Origin: an uncultured Lachnospiraceae bacterium
Lineage (GTDB): Bacteria > Bacillota > Clostridia > Lachnospirales > Lachnospiraceae
NCBI GenBank assembly: GCA_947628225.1
Contig: CANQYY010000001.1
Span: 62,001 to 126,000 of the forward strand
DNA: 64,000 nucleotides
Reading direction: 5' to 3'
Numbering within the stretch: position 1 is the first letter of the stretch; each line of letters opens with the position of its first letter. Shown here one piece after another: positions 25,989-35,253 of this stretch. Under the pieces are notes generated by a model. That model worked only from the letters and a program-made list of their open reading frames with translations, did no database searches and was not told the DNA's origin. The translations under genes and the position numbers were made by a program.

Positions 25989-28900
25989 ATGAGTGAGTAT
26001 GTAGAAGAGTGTAAAAGGAAACCGATCGGGCTGTATCATCCGAGTTTTGAGCATGATAACTGTGGAATTGGCGCGATTGTTAATATCAGGGGGAAGAAAA
26101 CCCATGATACGGTAAAGAATGCGTTGGAAATTGTTGCGAACTTAGAGCACCGGGCAGGAAAGGACGGAGAGGGGAAAACTGGCGACGGTGTTGGTATTTT
26201 ATTACAAATATCCCATAAGTTTTTCAAAAAAATCGCAGAGGAGATGTCCCTTGACATCGGCGGAGAAAGAGAATATGGCGTCGGCATGTTCTTTTTCCCA
26301 CAGGATGAGCTGAAGAAAAATCAGGCAAAAAAAATGTTTGAAACCATTGTGGATAAAGAAGAAATGGAATTTTTGGCATGGCGCGAGGTGCCGATTGCGC
26401 CGGATATTTTGGGAAAGCGCGCCGTGGAGTGCATGCCATGTATTATGCAGTGTTTTGTTAAGAAACCGAAGGATGTGAAAAAAGGGCTGGATTTTGACCG
26501 CAAGCTGTATATTGCCCGCCGGGTATTTGAACAGTCCAATGAAAATACTTATGTGGTTTCTCTTTCCTCCCGCACGATCGTATATAAAGGAATGTTCTTA
26601 GTTTCCCAGCTAAGGCTCTTTTTTGACGATTTACAGGATGAGGACTATGAATCTGCCATTGCGATCGTACATTCCCGTTTTTCCACAAATACGCAGCCAA
26701 GCTGGCAGCGCGCGCATCCGAACCGTTTTATCGTGCATAATGGGGAGATCAATACCATCCGCGGTAATGCGGATAAAATGTTAGCCCGCGAGGAAACCAT
26801 GGAATCCCGGCAGCTGCAGGGAGAACTTCATAAGGTTCTTCCGGTTATCAATTCCGAGGGTTCTGATTCCGCCATGCTGGATAATACATTGGAATTTTTA
26901 GTGATGAGCGGAATGGAGCTGCCGTTGGCGGTTATGATTACCATACCGGAGCCCTGGGCAAACAACCGCTATATCAGCGAGAAGAAAAAGGATTTTTACC
27001 AATATTATGCGACGATGATGGAGCCCTGGGATGGCCCGGCTTCCATTTTGTTTTCGGACGGCGATATGGTTGGCGCGGTTCTCGACAGAAACGGCCTGCG
27101 CCCGTCCCGTTATTATATTACGGATGACGACCAGTTGATACTTTCCTCTGAGGTGGGAGTTATGCCTATCAGCGAGGAACATGTCGTAAAGAAAGACCGG
27201 CTGCGCCCGGGCAAAATGCTCCTGGTAGATACCGTGCAGGGGAAATTGGTGGATGACGACGATTTGAAGGAAAAATATGCTTCCCGTCAGCCTTACGGCG
27301 AATGGCTGGATAATTATCTCGTTCAGTTAAAGGATATTCATATCCCGAATCAGCGGATCAACCACTATTCGGTAGAGGAAAGGAGAAAATTGCAAAAGGC
27401 ATTCGGCTATACCTATGAGGAAGTAAAAAATTCGATTCTTCCTATGGCGAAAAACGGTTCCGAGCCGATTGCCGCCATGGGACACGATTCCCCTCTGCCG
27501 GTTCTCAGTAAGCAGCCGCAGCCGCTGTTCAACTATTTCAGACAACGGTTTGCCCAGGTTACGAATCCGCCCATTGATGCGATTCGCGAGGAAGTGGTCA
27601 CCTCAACCTCCGTCTACATCGGCGAGGACGGAAACCTCCTGCATGAGGAACCGGAAAACTGTCGGGTGCTTCGGATTCAGAATCCGATTTTGACCGATAC
27701 CGACCTGCTGAAGATTAAGAACATGAAAGTTCCGGGCTTTCGCGCCGGCGTCATTCCGATTACGTATTATAAAAATACTTCTCTGGAAAAAGCTATTGAC
27801 CGCCTGTATCTGGAGGCAGACCGCGCCTATAAGGACGGTATCAATGTGCTGATTCTTTCCGACCGGGGCGTGGATGAAAACCATGTGGCAATTCCTTCTC
27901 TGTTGGCAGTATCGGCGATGCAGCAGCATCTTGTTAAAACCAAGAGAAGAACCCGCGTGGCAATGATTCTGGAAAGCGCAGAGCCGAGAGAGGTACATCA
28001 TTTTGCAACGCTGCTGGGCTATGGCGCCTGCGCCGTCAATCCATATCTGGCGCTGGATACGATTAAACGTCTGATAGACTGCGGCATGCTGGATAAGGAT
28101 TATTATGCCGCGGTTGATGATTATAACAATGCCGTTTTGCATGGTATTGTAAAAATAGCGTCAAAAATGGGAATTTCTACCATACAATCCTATCAGGGCT
28201 CAAAGATTTTTGAGGCGATCGGCATTTCCGGGGAAGTGACCAATAAATATTTTACCGATACGATTTCCCGGATTGGGGGAATTACGATCAAGGATATTGA
28301 AAAACAGGTAGAAGACCTCCATACCAGAGCCTTTGACCCGCTGGAGCTGGAAAATGATACGACGCTGGACAGTGTGGGGACTCACAAGGCAAGAAGCGGC
28401 AGGGAGGAGCATTTATATAATCCGAAGACGATTCATCTGCTGCAGCAATCTACGCAAAGGGGAGATTATAAGCTCTTTAAGGAATATTCAAAAGAAATTG
28501 ACAACGAGGAGCGGTTTATGAACCTGAGAAGCCTGTTAGGCTTCCGGTTTCCCAAAAAAGGTGTTCCTTTATCGCAGGTGGAAAGCGTCGACAGCATTGT
28601 AAAGAGATTTAAGACCGGCGCAATGTCCTATGGCTCGATTTCCCAGGAAGCCCATGAAACTCTTGCGATAGCCATGAACCGCCTTCATGGAAAGTCAAAC
28701 AGCGGCGAGGGAGGAGAGAGTTTAGAACGCCTGAGCGTCGGCAAGGACGGATTGAACCGTTGCTCCGCTATTAAGCAGGTGGCATCCGGCCGTTTTGGCG
28801 TAACCTCGCATTATTTAGTAAGCGCAAAAGAAATTCAGATAAAAATGGCGCAGGGGGCAAAGCCCGGCGAAGGAGGTCATCTGCCGGGCGGGAAGGTATA

Positions 28901-30548
28901 TCCGTGGATTGCCAAAACAAGGCTTTCTACTCCGGGCGTGTCGTTAATTTCCCCGCCGCCTCACCATGATATTTATTCGATTGAGGATTTGGCGCAATTA
29001 ATCTATGATTTGAAGTGCTCCAATACGGAAGCAAGAATTTCGGTTAAGCTTGTTTCGGAAGCGGGAGTCGGCACCGTAGCCGCCGGAGTGGCAAAAGCGG
29101 GCGCAGGCGTAATCCTTATTTCCGGTTATGACGGCGGTACCGGCGCGGCGCCGGGAAGCTCGATCCACAATGCGGGACTTCCCTGGGAACTCGGATTGGC
29201 AGAAACTCATCAGACGCTTTTGATGAACGGGCTCCGCTCCAAGGTTGTTATTGAAACAGACGGTAAGCTTATGACCGGACGGGACGTTGTCATAGCGGCT
29301 ATGCTGGGGGCGGAGGAATTTGGCTTTGCCACGGCTCCGCTTGTTACCATGGGCTGCGTTATGATGCGCGTCTGCAATCTGGATACCTGCCCGGTCGGCG
29401 TAGCAACTCAGAATCCGGAGCTTAGAAAACGTTTTGCGGGGAAACCCGAATATGTGGAAAACTTTATGCGTTTTATTGCCGAAGAAGTCCGGGAGATTAT
29501 GGCAAAACTTGGCGTAAAGAAATTAGATGATCTGATTGGACGTTCTGATTTCCTGAAGGTGAGGGATGATATTGCCGAAGACGACAGGGCAGGGAAAATT
29601 GATTTATCTCCTATTATCAATAACCCATTTATCAAGGAGAAGAAACGGATCTATAACGAAAAGGATGCCTATGACTTTAAGTTAAATAAGACAGTGGATG
29701 AAAAGATTTTCCTGAAGAAATTTAAGAATGCGCTGGAGTCGGGTGAAAAAACCAAAATCAGCGCCAGAGTATCGAATATCGACCGGGCGCTGGGAACGAT
29801 TCTCGGCTCAGAAGTCACAAAAAGGCTGGGGGATGAGGTAGAGCAGGATACCCTGGCAATCGAGTGCATCGGAAGCGGAGGACAGAGCTTCGGCGCCTTT
29901 ATCCCGAAAGGACTGACCCTGGAGCTGGTAGGCGACAGTAACGACTATTTCGGCAAGGGCCTTTCCGGTGGGAAACTCATCGTGTACCCGCCGGAAAATA
30001 TCCAGTACAAACCGCAGGATAATATTATTATCGGAAACGTGGCGTTATATGGCGCTACAAGCGGGGAGGCCTATATCAACGGAGTTGCCGGCGAACGGTT
30101 CTGCGTGCGAAATTCCGGCGCCTGCGCGGTTGTAGAGGGCGTGGGAGATCACGGCTGTGAATATATGACCGGAGGCTGCGTGGTAATTCTCGGCAGTACC
30201 GGCAAAAACTTTGCCGCCGGCATGAGCGGCGGAATCGCCTATGTGCTGGATGAAAACAGTGATTTGTATTTGAAACTGAACAAGGAATTGGTATCTTCCA
30301 ACTCGGTATCGGATAAATATGACGTAATGCAGTTGAAAAATATGATCACGGCTCATGTGGAGGCTACGGGTTCGGAGCGTGGCAGGGAGATTCTTGAGAA
30401 CTTCAGCGAATACCTGCCTAAGTTCAAAAAGATTATTCCGCATGATTATCAGGATATGCTTCAGCGAATTGCCAAAATGGAGGAAAAGGGCCTGAGCAAC
30501 GAACAGGCGCAGATTGAAGCGTTTTATCAGTTGAAAAAAGCGGAGTGA
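25989..30548 (+). CDS. gltB: Glutamate synthase (NADPH) large subunit
   Basis: 1519 residues, full length. It takes the amide nitrogen of glutamine and transfers it to 2-oxoglutarate to form glutamate. The ATG at 25989 follows AAGGAGG. A short propeptide precedes the catalytic Cys25 (HDNCGIGA), which becomes the N-terminal nucleophile of the glutaminase domain. A central and an FMN-binding synthase domain follow, then the cysteine cluster CVMMRVCNLDTCPVG (about 1122-1133) for the [3Fe-4S] centre, and a C-terminal beta-helix domain with repeated Gly (GGQSFGAF, SGGKLIVYPP, TGGCVVILG). Partner gltD lies 74 bases downstream but has its own promoter. Confidence 0.97.
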   Translation: MSEYVEECKRKPIGLYHPSFEHDNCGIGAIVNIRGKKTHDTVKNALEIVANLEHRAGKDGEGKTGDGVGILLQISHKFFKKIAEEMSLDIGGEREYGVGMFFFPQDELKKNQAKKMFETIVDKEEMEFLAWREVPIAPDILGKRAVECMPCIMQCFVKKPKDVKKGLDFDRKLYIARRVFEQSNENTYVVSLSSRTIVYKGMFLVSQLRLFFDDLQDEDYESAIAIVHSRFSTNTQPSWQRAHPNRFIVHNGEINTIRGNADKMLAREETMESRQLQGELHKVLPVINSEGSDSAMLDNTLEFLVMSGMELPLAVMITIPEPWANNRYISEKKKDFYQYYATMMEPWDGPASILFSDGDMVGAVLDRNGLRPSRYYITDDDQLILSSEVGVMPISEEHVVKKDRLRPGKMLLVDTVQGKLVDDDDLKEKYASRQPYGEWLDNYLVQLKDIHIPNQRINHYSVEERRKLQKAFGYTYEEVKNSILPMAKNGSEPIAAMGHDSPLPVLSKQPQPLFNYFRQRFAQVTNPPIDAIREEVVTSTSVYIGEDGNLLHEEPENCRVLRIQNPILTDTDLLKIKNMKVPGFRAGVIPITYYKNTSLEKAIDRLYLEADRAYKDGINVLILSDRGVDENHVAIPSLLAVSAMQQHLVKTKRRTRVAMILESAEPREVHHFATLLGYGACAVNPYLALDTIKRLIDCGMLDKDYYAAVDDYNNAVLHGIVKIASKMGISTIQSYQGSKIFEAIGISGEVTNKYFTDTISRIGGITIKDIEKQVEDLHTRAFDPLELENDTTLDSVGTHKARSGREEHLYNPKTIHLLQQSTQRGDYKLFKEYSKEIDNEERFMNLRSLLGFRFPKKGVPLSQVESVDSIVKRFKTGAMSYGSISQEAHETLAIAMNRLHGKSNSGEGGESLERLSVGKDGLNRCSAIKQVASGRFGVTSHYLVSAKEIQIKMAQGAKPGEGGHLPGGKVYPWIAKTRLSTPGVSLISPPPHHDIYSIEDLAQLIYDLKCSNTEARISVKLVSEAGVGTVAAGVAKAGAGVILISGYDGGTGAAPGSSIHNAGLPWELGLAETHQTLLMNGLRSKVVIETDGKLMTGRDVVIAAMLGAEEFGFATAPLVTMGCVMMRVCNLDTCPVGVATQNPELRKRFAGKPEYVENFMRFIAEEVREIMAKLGVKKLDDLIGRSDFLKVRDDIAEDDRAGKIDLSPIINNPFIKEKKRIYNEKDAYDFKLNKTVDEKIFLKKFKNALESGEKTKISARVSNIDRALGTILGSEVTKRLGDEVEQDTLAIECIGSGGQSFGAFIPKGLTLELVGDSNDYFGKGLSGGKLIVYPPENIQYKPQDNIIIGNVALYGATSGEAYINGVAGERFCVRNSGACAVVEGVGDHGCEYMTGGCVVILGSTGKNFAAGMSGGIAYVLDENSDLYLKLNKELVSSNSVSDKYDVMQLKNMITAHVEATGSERGREILENFSEYLPKFKKIIPHDYQDMLQRIAKMEEKGLSNEQAQIEAFYQLKKAE

Positions 30549-30576
30549 CCGGTTTGGTTCCGTTTTATATGTCAGG

Positions 30577-30605
30577 TTGCAATTCACAGTAAATTAATTT
30601 ATAAT
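30577..30605 (+). promoter_or_regulatory. Separate promoter for gltD
   Basis: TTGCAA and TATAAT with a 17-bp spacer in the gap between gltB and gltD. The predicted transcript start near 30612 leaves a leader of only about 11 bases before the ATG at 30623. Confidence 0.7.
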
Positions 30606-30622
30606 AGAAAGGGTTGAAGGAT

Positions 30623-32104
30623 ATGGGTAAACCAACCGGTTTTTTAGAGTATGACCGCCACGGCAACGCCGAGGTGAAACCACTGGACAGGATCAAAAAT
30701 TTTGAAGAGTTCCATGTGCCGATGAGCGAAGAAGAAAGACGGATACAGGCAGCGCGCTGTATGGATTGCGGAGTCCCTTTCTGCCAGTCGGGAATGATGA
30801 TAGGGGGAATGGCATCCGGCTGTCCGTTAAATAATATGTGCCCGGAGTGGAACGACCTGCTTTATAGCGGGAATTATGAACAGGCGCTGGGAAGATTGTT
30901 AAAGACAAATAATTTTCCGGAATTTACCTCCCGCGTATGTCCGGCTCCCTGCGAGGCGGCATGTACCTGCGGCCTAAATGATTCTCCCGTTACGATCAAG
31001 GAAAATGAAAATGCGATTATCGAATATGGCTATGCCAATGGGCTGATGGAGCCTGAGCCCCCTAAGGTACGGACGGGAAAAAAAGTAGCGATTATCGGTT
31101 CCGGCCCATCGGGGCTGGCTGCGGCAGACCAGCTTAACCGGAGGGGACACAGCGTTACGGTTTATGAAAGGGCGGATGCGCCGGGAGGGCTTTTGATGTA
31201 CGGCATCCCCAATATGAAGCTTGACAAATCCGTAATAGAACGTAAAATAAAAAATATGGAGGCGGAAGGCGTTGTCTTTAAGACTAACGTGAACGTTGGA
31301 GTTGACCTTAAAGCCGATGAACTGAAAAAGGAATACGACCGTATAATCCTGACCTGTGGAGCTTCCCAGCCGAGAGATATTAAGGCGAAGGGAAGGGAAG
31401 CAAAGGGAATTTACTTTGCCGTGGATTATCTGACCAGAGTTACCAAACATCTGAGAAATCCGGAATTTGCGGATTTTATTGACGCCAAAGGGAAAAACGT
31501 TCTGGTTATCGGCGGCGGAGATACCGGAAATGATTGTGTTGGTTCTTCGATCCGTCAGGGAGCGAAAAGTGTAGTGCAGCTGGAAATGATGCCGAAGCCG
31601 CCGGAAAATAGAGGAGCGGACAATCCGTGGCCGGAGTGGCCGAAGGTATTGAAGACCGATTACGGTCAGCAGGAAGCCATTGCCGTATTCGGCGAGGATC
31701 CGAGAATCTATGAAACTACGGTCAAAGAATTTATCCCGGACGCGAAGGGCAATCTAAAGCAGGTGAAGGCAGTAAGGCTTGCGTGGACAAAGGATGAGAA
31801 GACAGGAAAGATGTCCATGAGCGAAATACCGGGCAGCGAGTTTGTCATAGAGGCGGATTTGGTATTTATTGCGGCAGGGTTTCTTGGTTCAGAGGAATAT
31901 GTCACAAAGGATTTCGGCGTAAAGGTGACAGAGCGCACAAATGTGCAGACAAAGCCGGGCAAGTATAGCACGAGTGAAAAGGGTGTATTTACCGCAGGAG
32001 ATATGCACCGTGGACAATCATTAGTGGTATGGGCAATCCGGGAGGGACGAGAGGTTGCCAGAGCGGTAGATGAAGATCTTATGGGCTATACAAACCTGAA
32101 TTAA
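30623..32104 (+). CDS. gltD: Glutamate synthase small subunit
   Basis: 493 residues. GltD carries FAD and [4Fe-4S] clusters and passes electrons from NAD(P)H to GltB. The N-terminal cysteines are intact: CMDCGVPFC (46, 49, 54), GCP (67), MCP (73) and CPAPCEAAC (106, 110, 114). FAD binding is shown by GSGPSGLAAADQL and NAD(P) binding by IGGGDTGNDC. I chose ATG 30623, which gives the family start MGKPTGFLEYDR, over a TTG three codons before. A terminator follows. Confidence 0.97.
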   Translation: MGKPTGFLEYDRHGNAEVKPLDRIKNFEEFHVPMSEEERRIQAARCMDCGVPFCQSGMMIGGMASGCPLNNMCPEWNDLLYSGNYEQALGRLLKTNNFPEFTSRVCPAPCEAACTCGLNDSPVTIKENENAIIEYGYANGLMEPEPPKVRTGKKVAIIGSGPSGLAAADQLNRRGHSVTVYERADAPGGLLMYGIPNMKLDKSVIERKIKNMEAEGVVFKTNVNVGVDLKADELKKEYDRIILTCGASQPRDIKAKGREAKGIYFAVDYLTRVTKHLRNPEFADFIDAKGKNVLVIGGGDTGNDCVGSSIRQGAKSVVQLEMMPKPPENRGADNPWPEWPKVLKTDYGQQEAIAVFGEDPRIYETTVKEFIPDAKGNLKQVKAVRLAWTKDEKTGKMSMSEIPGSEFVIEADLVFIAAGFLGSEEYVTKDFGVKVTERTNVQTKPGKYSTSEKGVFTAGDMHRGQSLVVWAIREGREVARAVDEDLMGYTNLN

Positions 32105-32108
32105 TATT

Positions 32109-32142
32109 CCGGCGGTGCTTTTTCTTGGCACCGCCGTTTTTT
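32109..32142 (+). terminator. Terminator between gltD and the glnA-like gene
   Basis: CGGCGGTGC and GCACCGCCG form a 9-bp stem with a 9-base loop and six T. Only 40 bases separate it from the next start codon and I see no promoter in between, so it may act as an attenuator rather than a complete stop. Confidence 0.85.
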
Positions 32143-32182
32143 GGGGAATAGAAACAATGGATTTAAGAAAGGAGTCAGGAAT

Positions 32183-33496
32183 ATGTCAGGTTACACGAAG
32201 GAAGATATTATGCGTTTAGTGGAGGAAGAGGATGTCGAATTTATCCGCCTCCAGTTTGTAGATGTTTTTGGTTGCTTAAAAAATATGGCGGTCACGGCAA
32301 AGCAGCTGGATGTCGTATTGAACAACCAATGCCTGTTTGATGGCGCCGCCATTCAGGGATTTAACACAAAGGATGTGGATGAACTTGTTTTAGTGCCGGA
32401 TCTGGATTCGTTTGCGATTTTCCCATGGCGTCCCCAAAGAGGGCGGGTGGCGAGATTTATCTGTGATGTATGCTATCCGGACGGACGCCCGTTTTTGTTA
32501 GATTCCCGCTATGTGCTTAGTGAGGTGGTAAAAGAGGCGGCAAAGGAAGGCTATACCTTTAATGTAGGGCCCGAATCCGAGTTTTTCCTCTTTAATACCG
32601 CCGAAGATGGCTCTCCGACCACGAATACGGATGAAAAGGGAAGTTTTTTTGATATCGGCCCGGTAGATATGGGGGAAAATGCACGCCGTGATATTGTGCT
32701 TTCCCTGTCGGAGATGGGATTTGAAATGGAGTCCTCGTACCATTCCAATGAGAGCGCCCAGCATCATATTGAATTCAAATTTGATGACGGCATCCACACA
32801 GCGGATAATATTATGACGTATAAACTGGCAGTCCGGACTGTGGCAAAACGCCACGGGCTCCACGCCACCTTTATGCCAAAGCCTAATTATGGGAAAAAAG
32901 GCTCCGGCATGTTTTTCAATATGTTTTTATGCAAAGAGGGAAAGAATATATTCCGGGATGAAACGGAAGAATATGGATTAAGCAGAGAAGCTTATTATTT
33001 TATGGGAGGCATTATCCGCCACATAAAGGGAATGACTTTGATTAACAATCCTATTATTAATTCCTATAAACGTCTGGTGCCGGGTTATAATGCCCCGGTA
33101 AATATCAGCTGGTCAAGAAAAAACAGGACGCCCCTTATGCGGATTACCAGTACCGGCGTCCTCGGCCCGAGAGTGGTATTGCGGAGCCCGGATGGCGCCT
33201 GCAACCCGTATCTGGTATTAGCCGGCTGCCTTGCTGCCGGTCTGGAGGGAATCCGGAATAAGATAGAGCCGCCGGTCAGCCTGGACGACCAGACAGGAGA
33301 AAACGGAGCCGATTTTGATATTTTGCCAAGAACGCTGGCGGAAGCCATTATGGAATTCCAAAAGGATACCTTCCTTCAGAAAATATATGGGGAGCAGCTA
33401 TCCCATATTCTGGTAAAGAAGAAAAAGGAGGAGTGGAATGAATTTTGCGAGCAGGTGACAGCCTGGGAAGTTGAAAAATATCTGGACCGTATTTAA
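32183..33496 (+). CDS. glnA: Glutamine synthetase type I homolog lacking key catalytic residues
   Basis: 437 residues, the length of GSI-alpha enzymes; ATG 32183 follows AAAGGAGTCAGGA. The fold is recognisable throughout (FDGAAIQGF, GPESEFFLF, ATFMPKP, NSYKRLVPGY, NPYLVLAGCLAAGLEGI). However, of the six metal ligands only Glu131 and Glu133 remain. The two glutamates of the HHEVAPxQHE motif are Ser188 and His195, the GSGMH histidine is Phe244, and the RIELRSPDP glutamate is Val332. The flap glutamate of PGYEAPV is Asn303 and the ATP-binding Arg of the ARG motif is Gly325. The frame is intact, so this looks like a maintained pseudoenzyme, perhaps a nitrogen sensor or a partner of another GS; a different catalytic activity is less likely. 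The neighbours are gltBD and an ANTAR regulator. Confidence 0.85.
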   Translation: MSGYTKEDIMRLVEEEDVEFIRLQFVDVFGCLKNMAVTAKQLDVVLNNQCLFDGAAIQGFNTKDVDELVLVPDLDSFAIFPWRPQRGRVARFICDVCYPDGRPFLLDSRYVLSEVVKEAAKEGYTFNVGPESEFFLFNTAEDGSPTTNTDEKGSFFDIGPVDMGENARRDIVLSLSEMGFEMESSYHSNESAQHHIEFKFDDGIHTADNIMTYKLAVRTVAKRHGLHATFMPKPNYGKKGSGMFFNMFLCKEGKNIFRDETEEYGLSREAYYFMGGIIRHIKGMTLINNPIINSYKRLVPGYNAPVNISWSRKNRTPLMRITSTGVLGPRVVLRSPDGACNPYLVLAGCLAAGLEGIRNKIEPPVSLDDQTGENGADFDILPRTLAEAIMEFQKDTFLQKIYGEQLSHILVKKKKEEWNEFCEQVTAWEVEKYLDRI

Positions 33497-33568
33497 ATCG
33501 CCTCATACCAGCAAATTTCTGCCAAAAACAGCAGTTTTACGGTAGATTGGAGCGAGGAGGTGCGAATC

Positions 33569-34117
33569 GTGTTACGGATAATAATAGCGTTTCCAAAGCT
33601 GGCTGATGCAAAAAAATTAAAAAATGTTTTGAATCGGAACGGATATGATGATATACTAGCATGTAATAGCGCATCTCATGTAATTGCTGCCGCCAACGAA
33701 AGTGACGGCGGTATTGTGCTGTGCGGATATCGTCTGCCGGATATGCACTACCATGAGTTATACGGCTATCTGCCAAGGGAATTTCAAATGCTTTTAGTGG
33801 CATCTCCGGACAAGTTGCAGGAATGCTCTATCGGCAATATTATGTGTCTTGCCATGCCGATCCATTCCCATGAGTTAGTCAGTACGATACAGACAATGTT
33901 CTGGGAAATGGAAAGACCCAAAAAAAGTCCCGGCAGGCCCCGGCCCAAAAAGCGCTCGGAAAAGGAACAAAAACTGATTCAGAATGCGAAGAGCCTTCTG
34001 ATGGAGAGAAATCATCTGTCGGAAAGCGAAGCGCATAAATATATTCAGAAACTCAGTATGGATAGTGGAAATACTTTAGTGGAAACCGCAGAAATGATTT
34101 TAGCGCTGAATGAATAG
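33569..34117 (+). CDS. ANTAR-domain regulator with degenerate receiver (NitR-like)
   Basis: 182 residues; the GTG at 33569 lies eight bases after GGAGG (a GTG at 33560 overlaps that site). The C-terminal ANTAR domain (about residues 128-180, KRSEKEQKLIQNAKSLLMER ... SESEAHKYIQKLSMD ... ETAEMIL) binds paired RNA hairpins and prevents termination in characterised relatives. The N-terminal half has the receiver fold pattern but lacks the acidic pair, the phospho-acceptor Asp (VLCGYRLPDM) and the conserved Lys (CLAMPIH), so it is probably not phosphorylated. A similar gene, nitR, lies beside glnA and glutamate synthase genes in Clostridium saccharobutylicum, supporting a role in nitrogen control. 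Confidence 0.85.
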   Translation: MLRIIIAFPKLADAKKLKNVLNRNGYDDILACNSASHVIAAANESDGGIVLCGYRLPDMHYHELYGYLPREFQMLLVASPDKLQECSIGNIMCLAMPIHSHELVSTIQTMFWEMERPKKSPGRPRPKKRSEKEQKLIQNAKSLLMERNHLSESEAHKYIQKLSMDSGNTLVETAEMILALNE

Positions 34118-34151
34118 AGAAGTCCCTTCCCAGGGGAAAAAGGAGGACAAA

Positions 34152-35252
34152 ATGAAGGCATATTTAATACTGGAGGACGGAACCAGATTTACCGGCAAGA
34201 GCATCGGAAGCACAAGGGAGGTAATCAGCGAGATTGTTTTCAATACTTCCATGACAGGATATCTGGAAGTGCTGACTGACCCAAGCTATGCGGGACAGGC
34301 AGTCGTTATGACCTATCCCTTAATTGGCAATTACGGCATCTGCCGAAAGGATATGGAAGCAAAGGGCTCCTATACGGATGGCTTTATTGTCCGTGAGCTG
34401 GCGCGGCTGGGAAGTAATTTCCGCAATGAGCAGGCGATACAGGATTTCCTGACAGAACAGGATATCCCCGGCATCCAGGGCATCGATACCCGCGCCCTGA
34501 CTAAGATTCTGCGTGAAAAGGGAACGATGAATGGCATGATTACGACAGAAGAACCGGAAGATATGGAGGCCGCCATAAAAAAAATCAAACAATATTCTGT
34601 CCGGGGCGTGGTAGAGAAAGTTACCACCAGGGAAATTATTTCCTACCGGCCGGGAGATTTAAATACTGATAGCAACATTCCGGTAACAAAGAAGGTTGCT
34701 ATTCTTGATGTTGGTACAAAATTTAACATTGCCAGATGCCTGTTAAAAAGAGGCTGTCAGGTCACGATATATCCGGCTTATACAAAGGCGGAAGATATTC
34801 TTGCCTCGAAGCCGGACGGGATTATGCTGACGAATGGTCCCGGGGATCCCAAAGAAGCTGTCGGGGTTATAGAAGAGCTGAAAAAACTGTATGCATCGGA
34901 TGTGCCGATTTTTGCCATTTGTCTGGGGCATCAGCTGATGGCGCTGGCAAACGGCTGCGACACGGAGAAAATGAAGTATGGACACCGGGGCGCCAATCAT
35001 CCGGTAAAAGATCTGGAAACCAGACGCGTTTATATTTCCTCTCAGAACCATGGCTATGTAGTAAAGGCGGATTCGGTGCCTGCCGATGTGGCGGAGGTAG
35101 CTTTTGTCAATGTAAACGACGGTACGGTAGAAGGGTTAAAATATAAAAACAAAAAGATATTTACGGTTCAGTTCCATCCGGAGGCCTGCGCGGGCCCGAG
35201 GGATTCCGAAGTGCTTTTTGACAGATTTATCAAAATGATGGAGGGAGAGTAA
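34152..35252 (+). CDS. carA: Carbamoyl-phosphate synthase small subunit
   Basis: 366 residues. CarA hydrolyses glutamine and channels ammonia to CarB. The ATG at 34152 follows AAGGAGGAC, 34 bases after the ANTAR gene. The N-terminal CPSase domain has NTSMTGYLEVLTDPSYAGQ; the class I glutamine amidotransferase triad is Cys257 (ICLGHQL), His342 and Glu344 (QFHPEA). One base separates it from carB. Its position behind nitrogen genes fits use of glutamine as the donor. Confidence 0.95.
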   Translation: MKAYLILEDGTRFTGKSIGSTREVISEIVFNTSMTGYLEVLTDPSYAGQAVVMTYPLIGNYGICRKDMEAKGSYTDGFIVRELARLGSNFRNEQAIQDFLTEQDIPGIQGIDTRALTKILREKGTMNGMITTEEPEDMEAAIKKIKQYSVRGVVEKVTTREIISYRPGDLNTDSNIPVTKKVAILDVGTKFNIARCLLKRGCQVTIYPAYTKAEDILASKPDGIMLTNGPGDPKEAVGVIEELKKLYASDVPIFAICLGHQLMALANGCDTEKMKYGHRGANHPVKDLETRRVYISSQNHGYVVKADSVPADVAEVAFVNVNDGTVEGLKYKNKKIFTVQFHPEACAGPRDSEVLFDRFIKMMEGE

Positions 35253-35253
35253 A

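Noticed and set aside
25800..32182. Classical ANTAR double hairpins with six-base loops ahead of gltB, gltD or the GS-like gene
   Set aside because: I looked for paired stems with A at loop position 1 and G at position 4 and did not find them; the hairpins present have larger or different loops.
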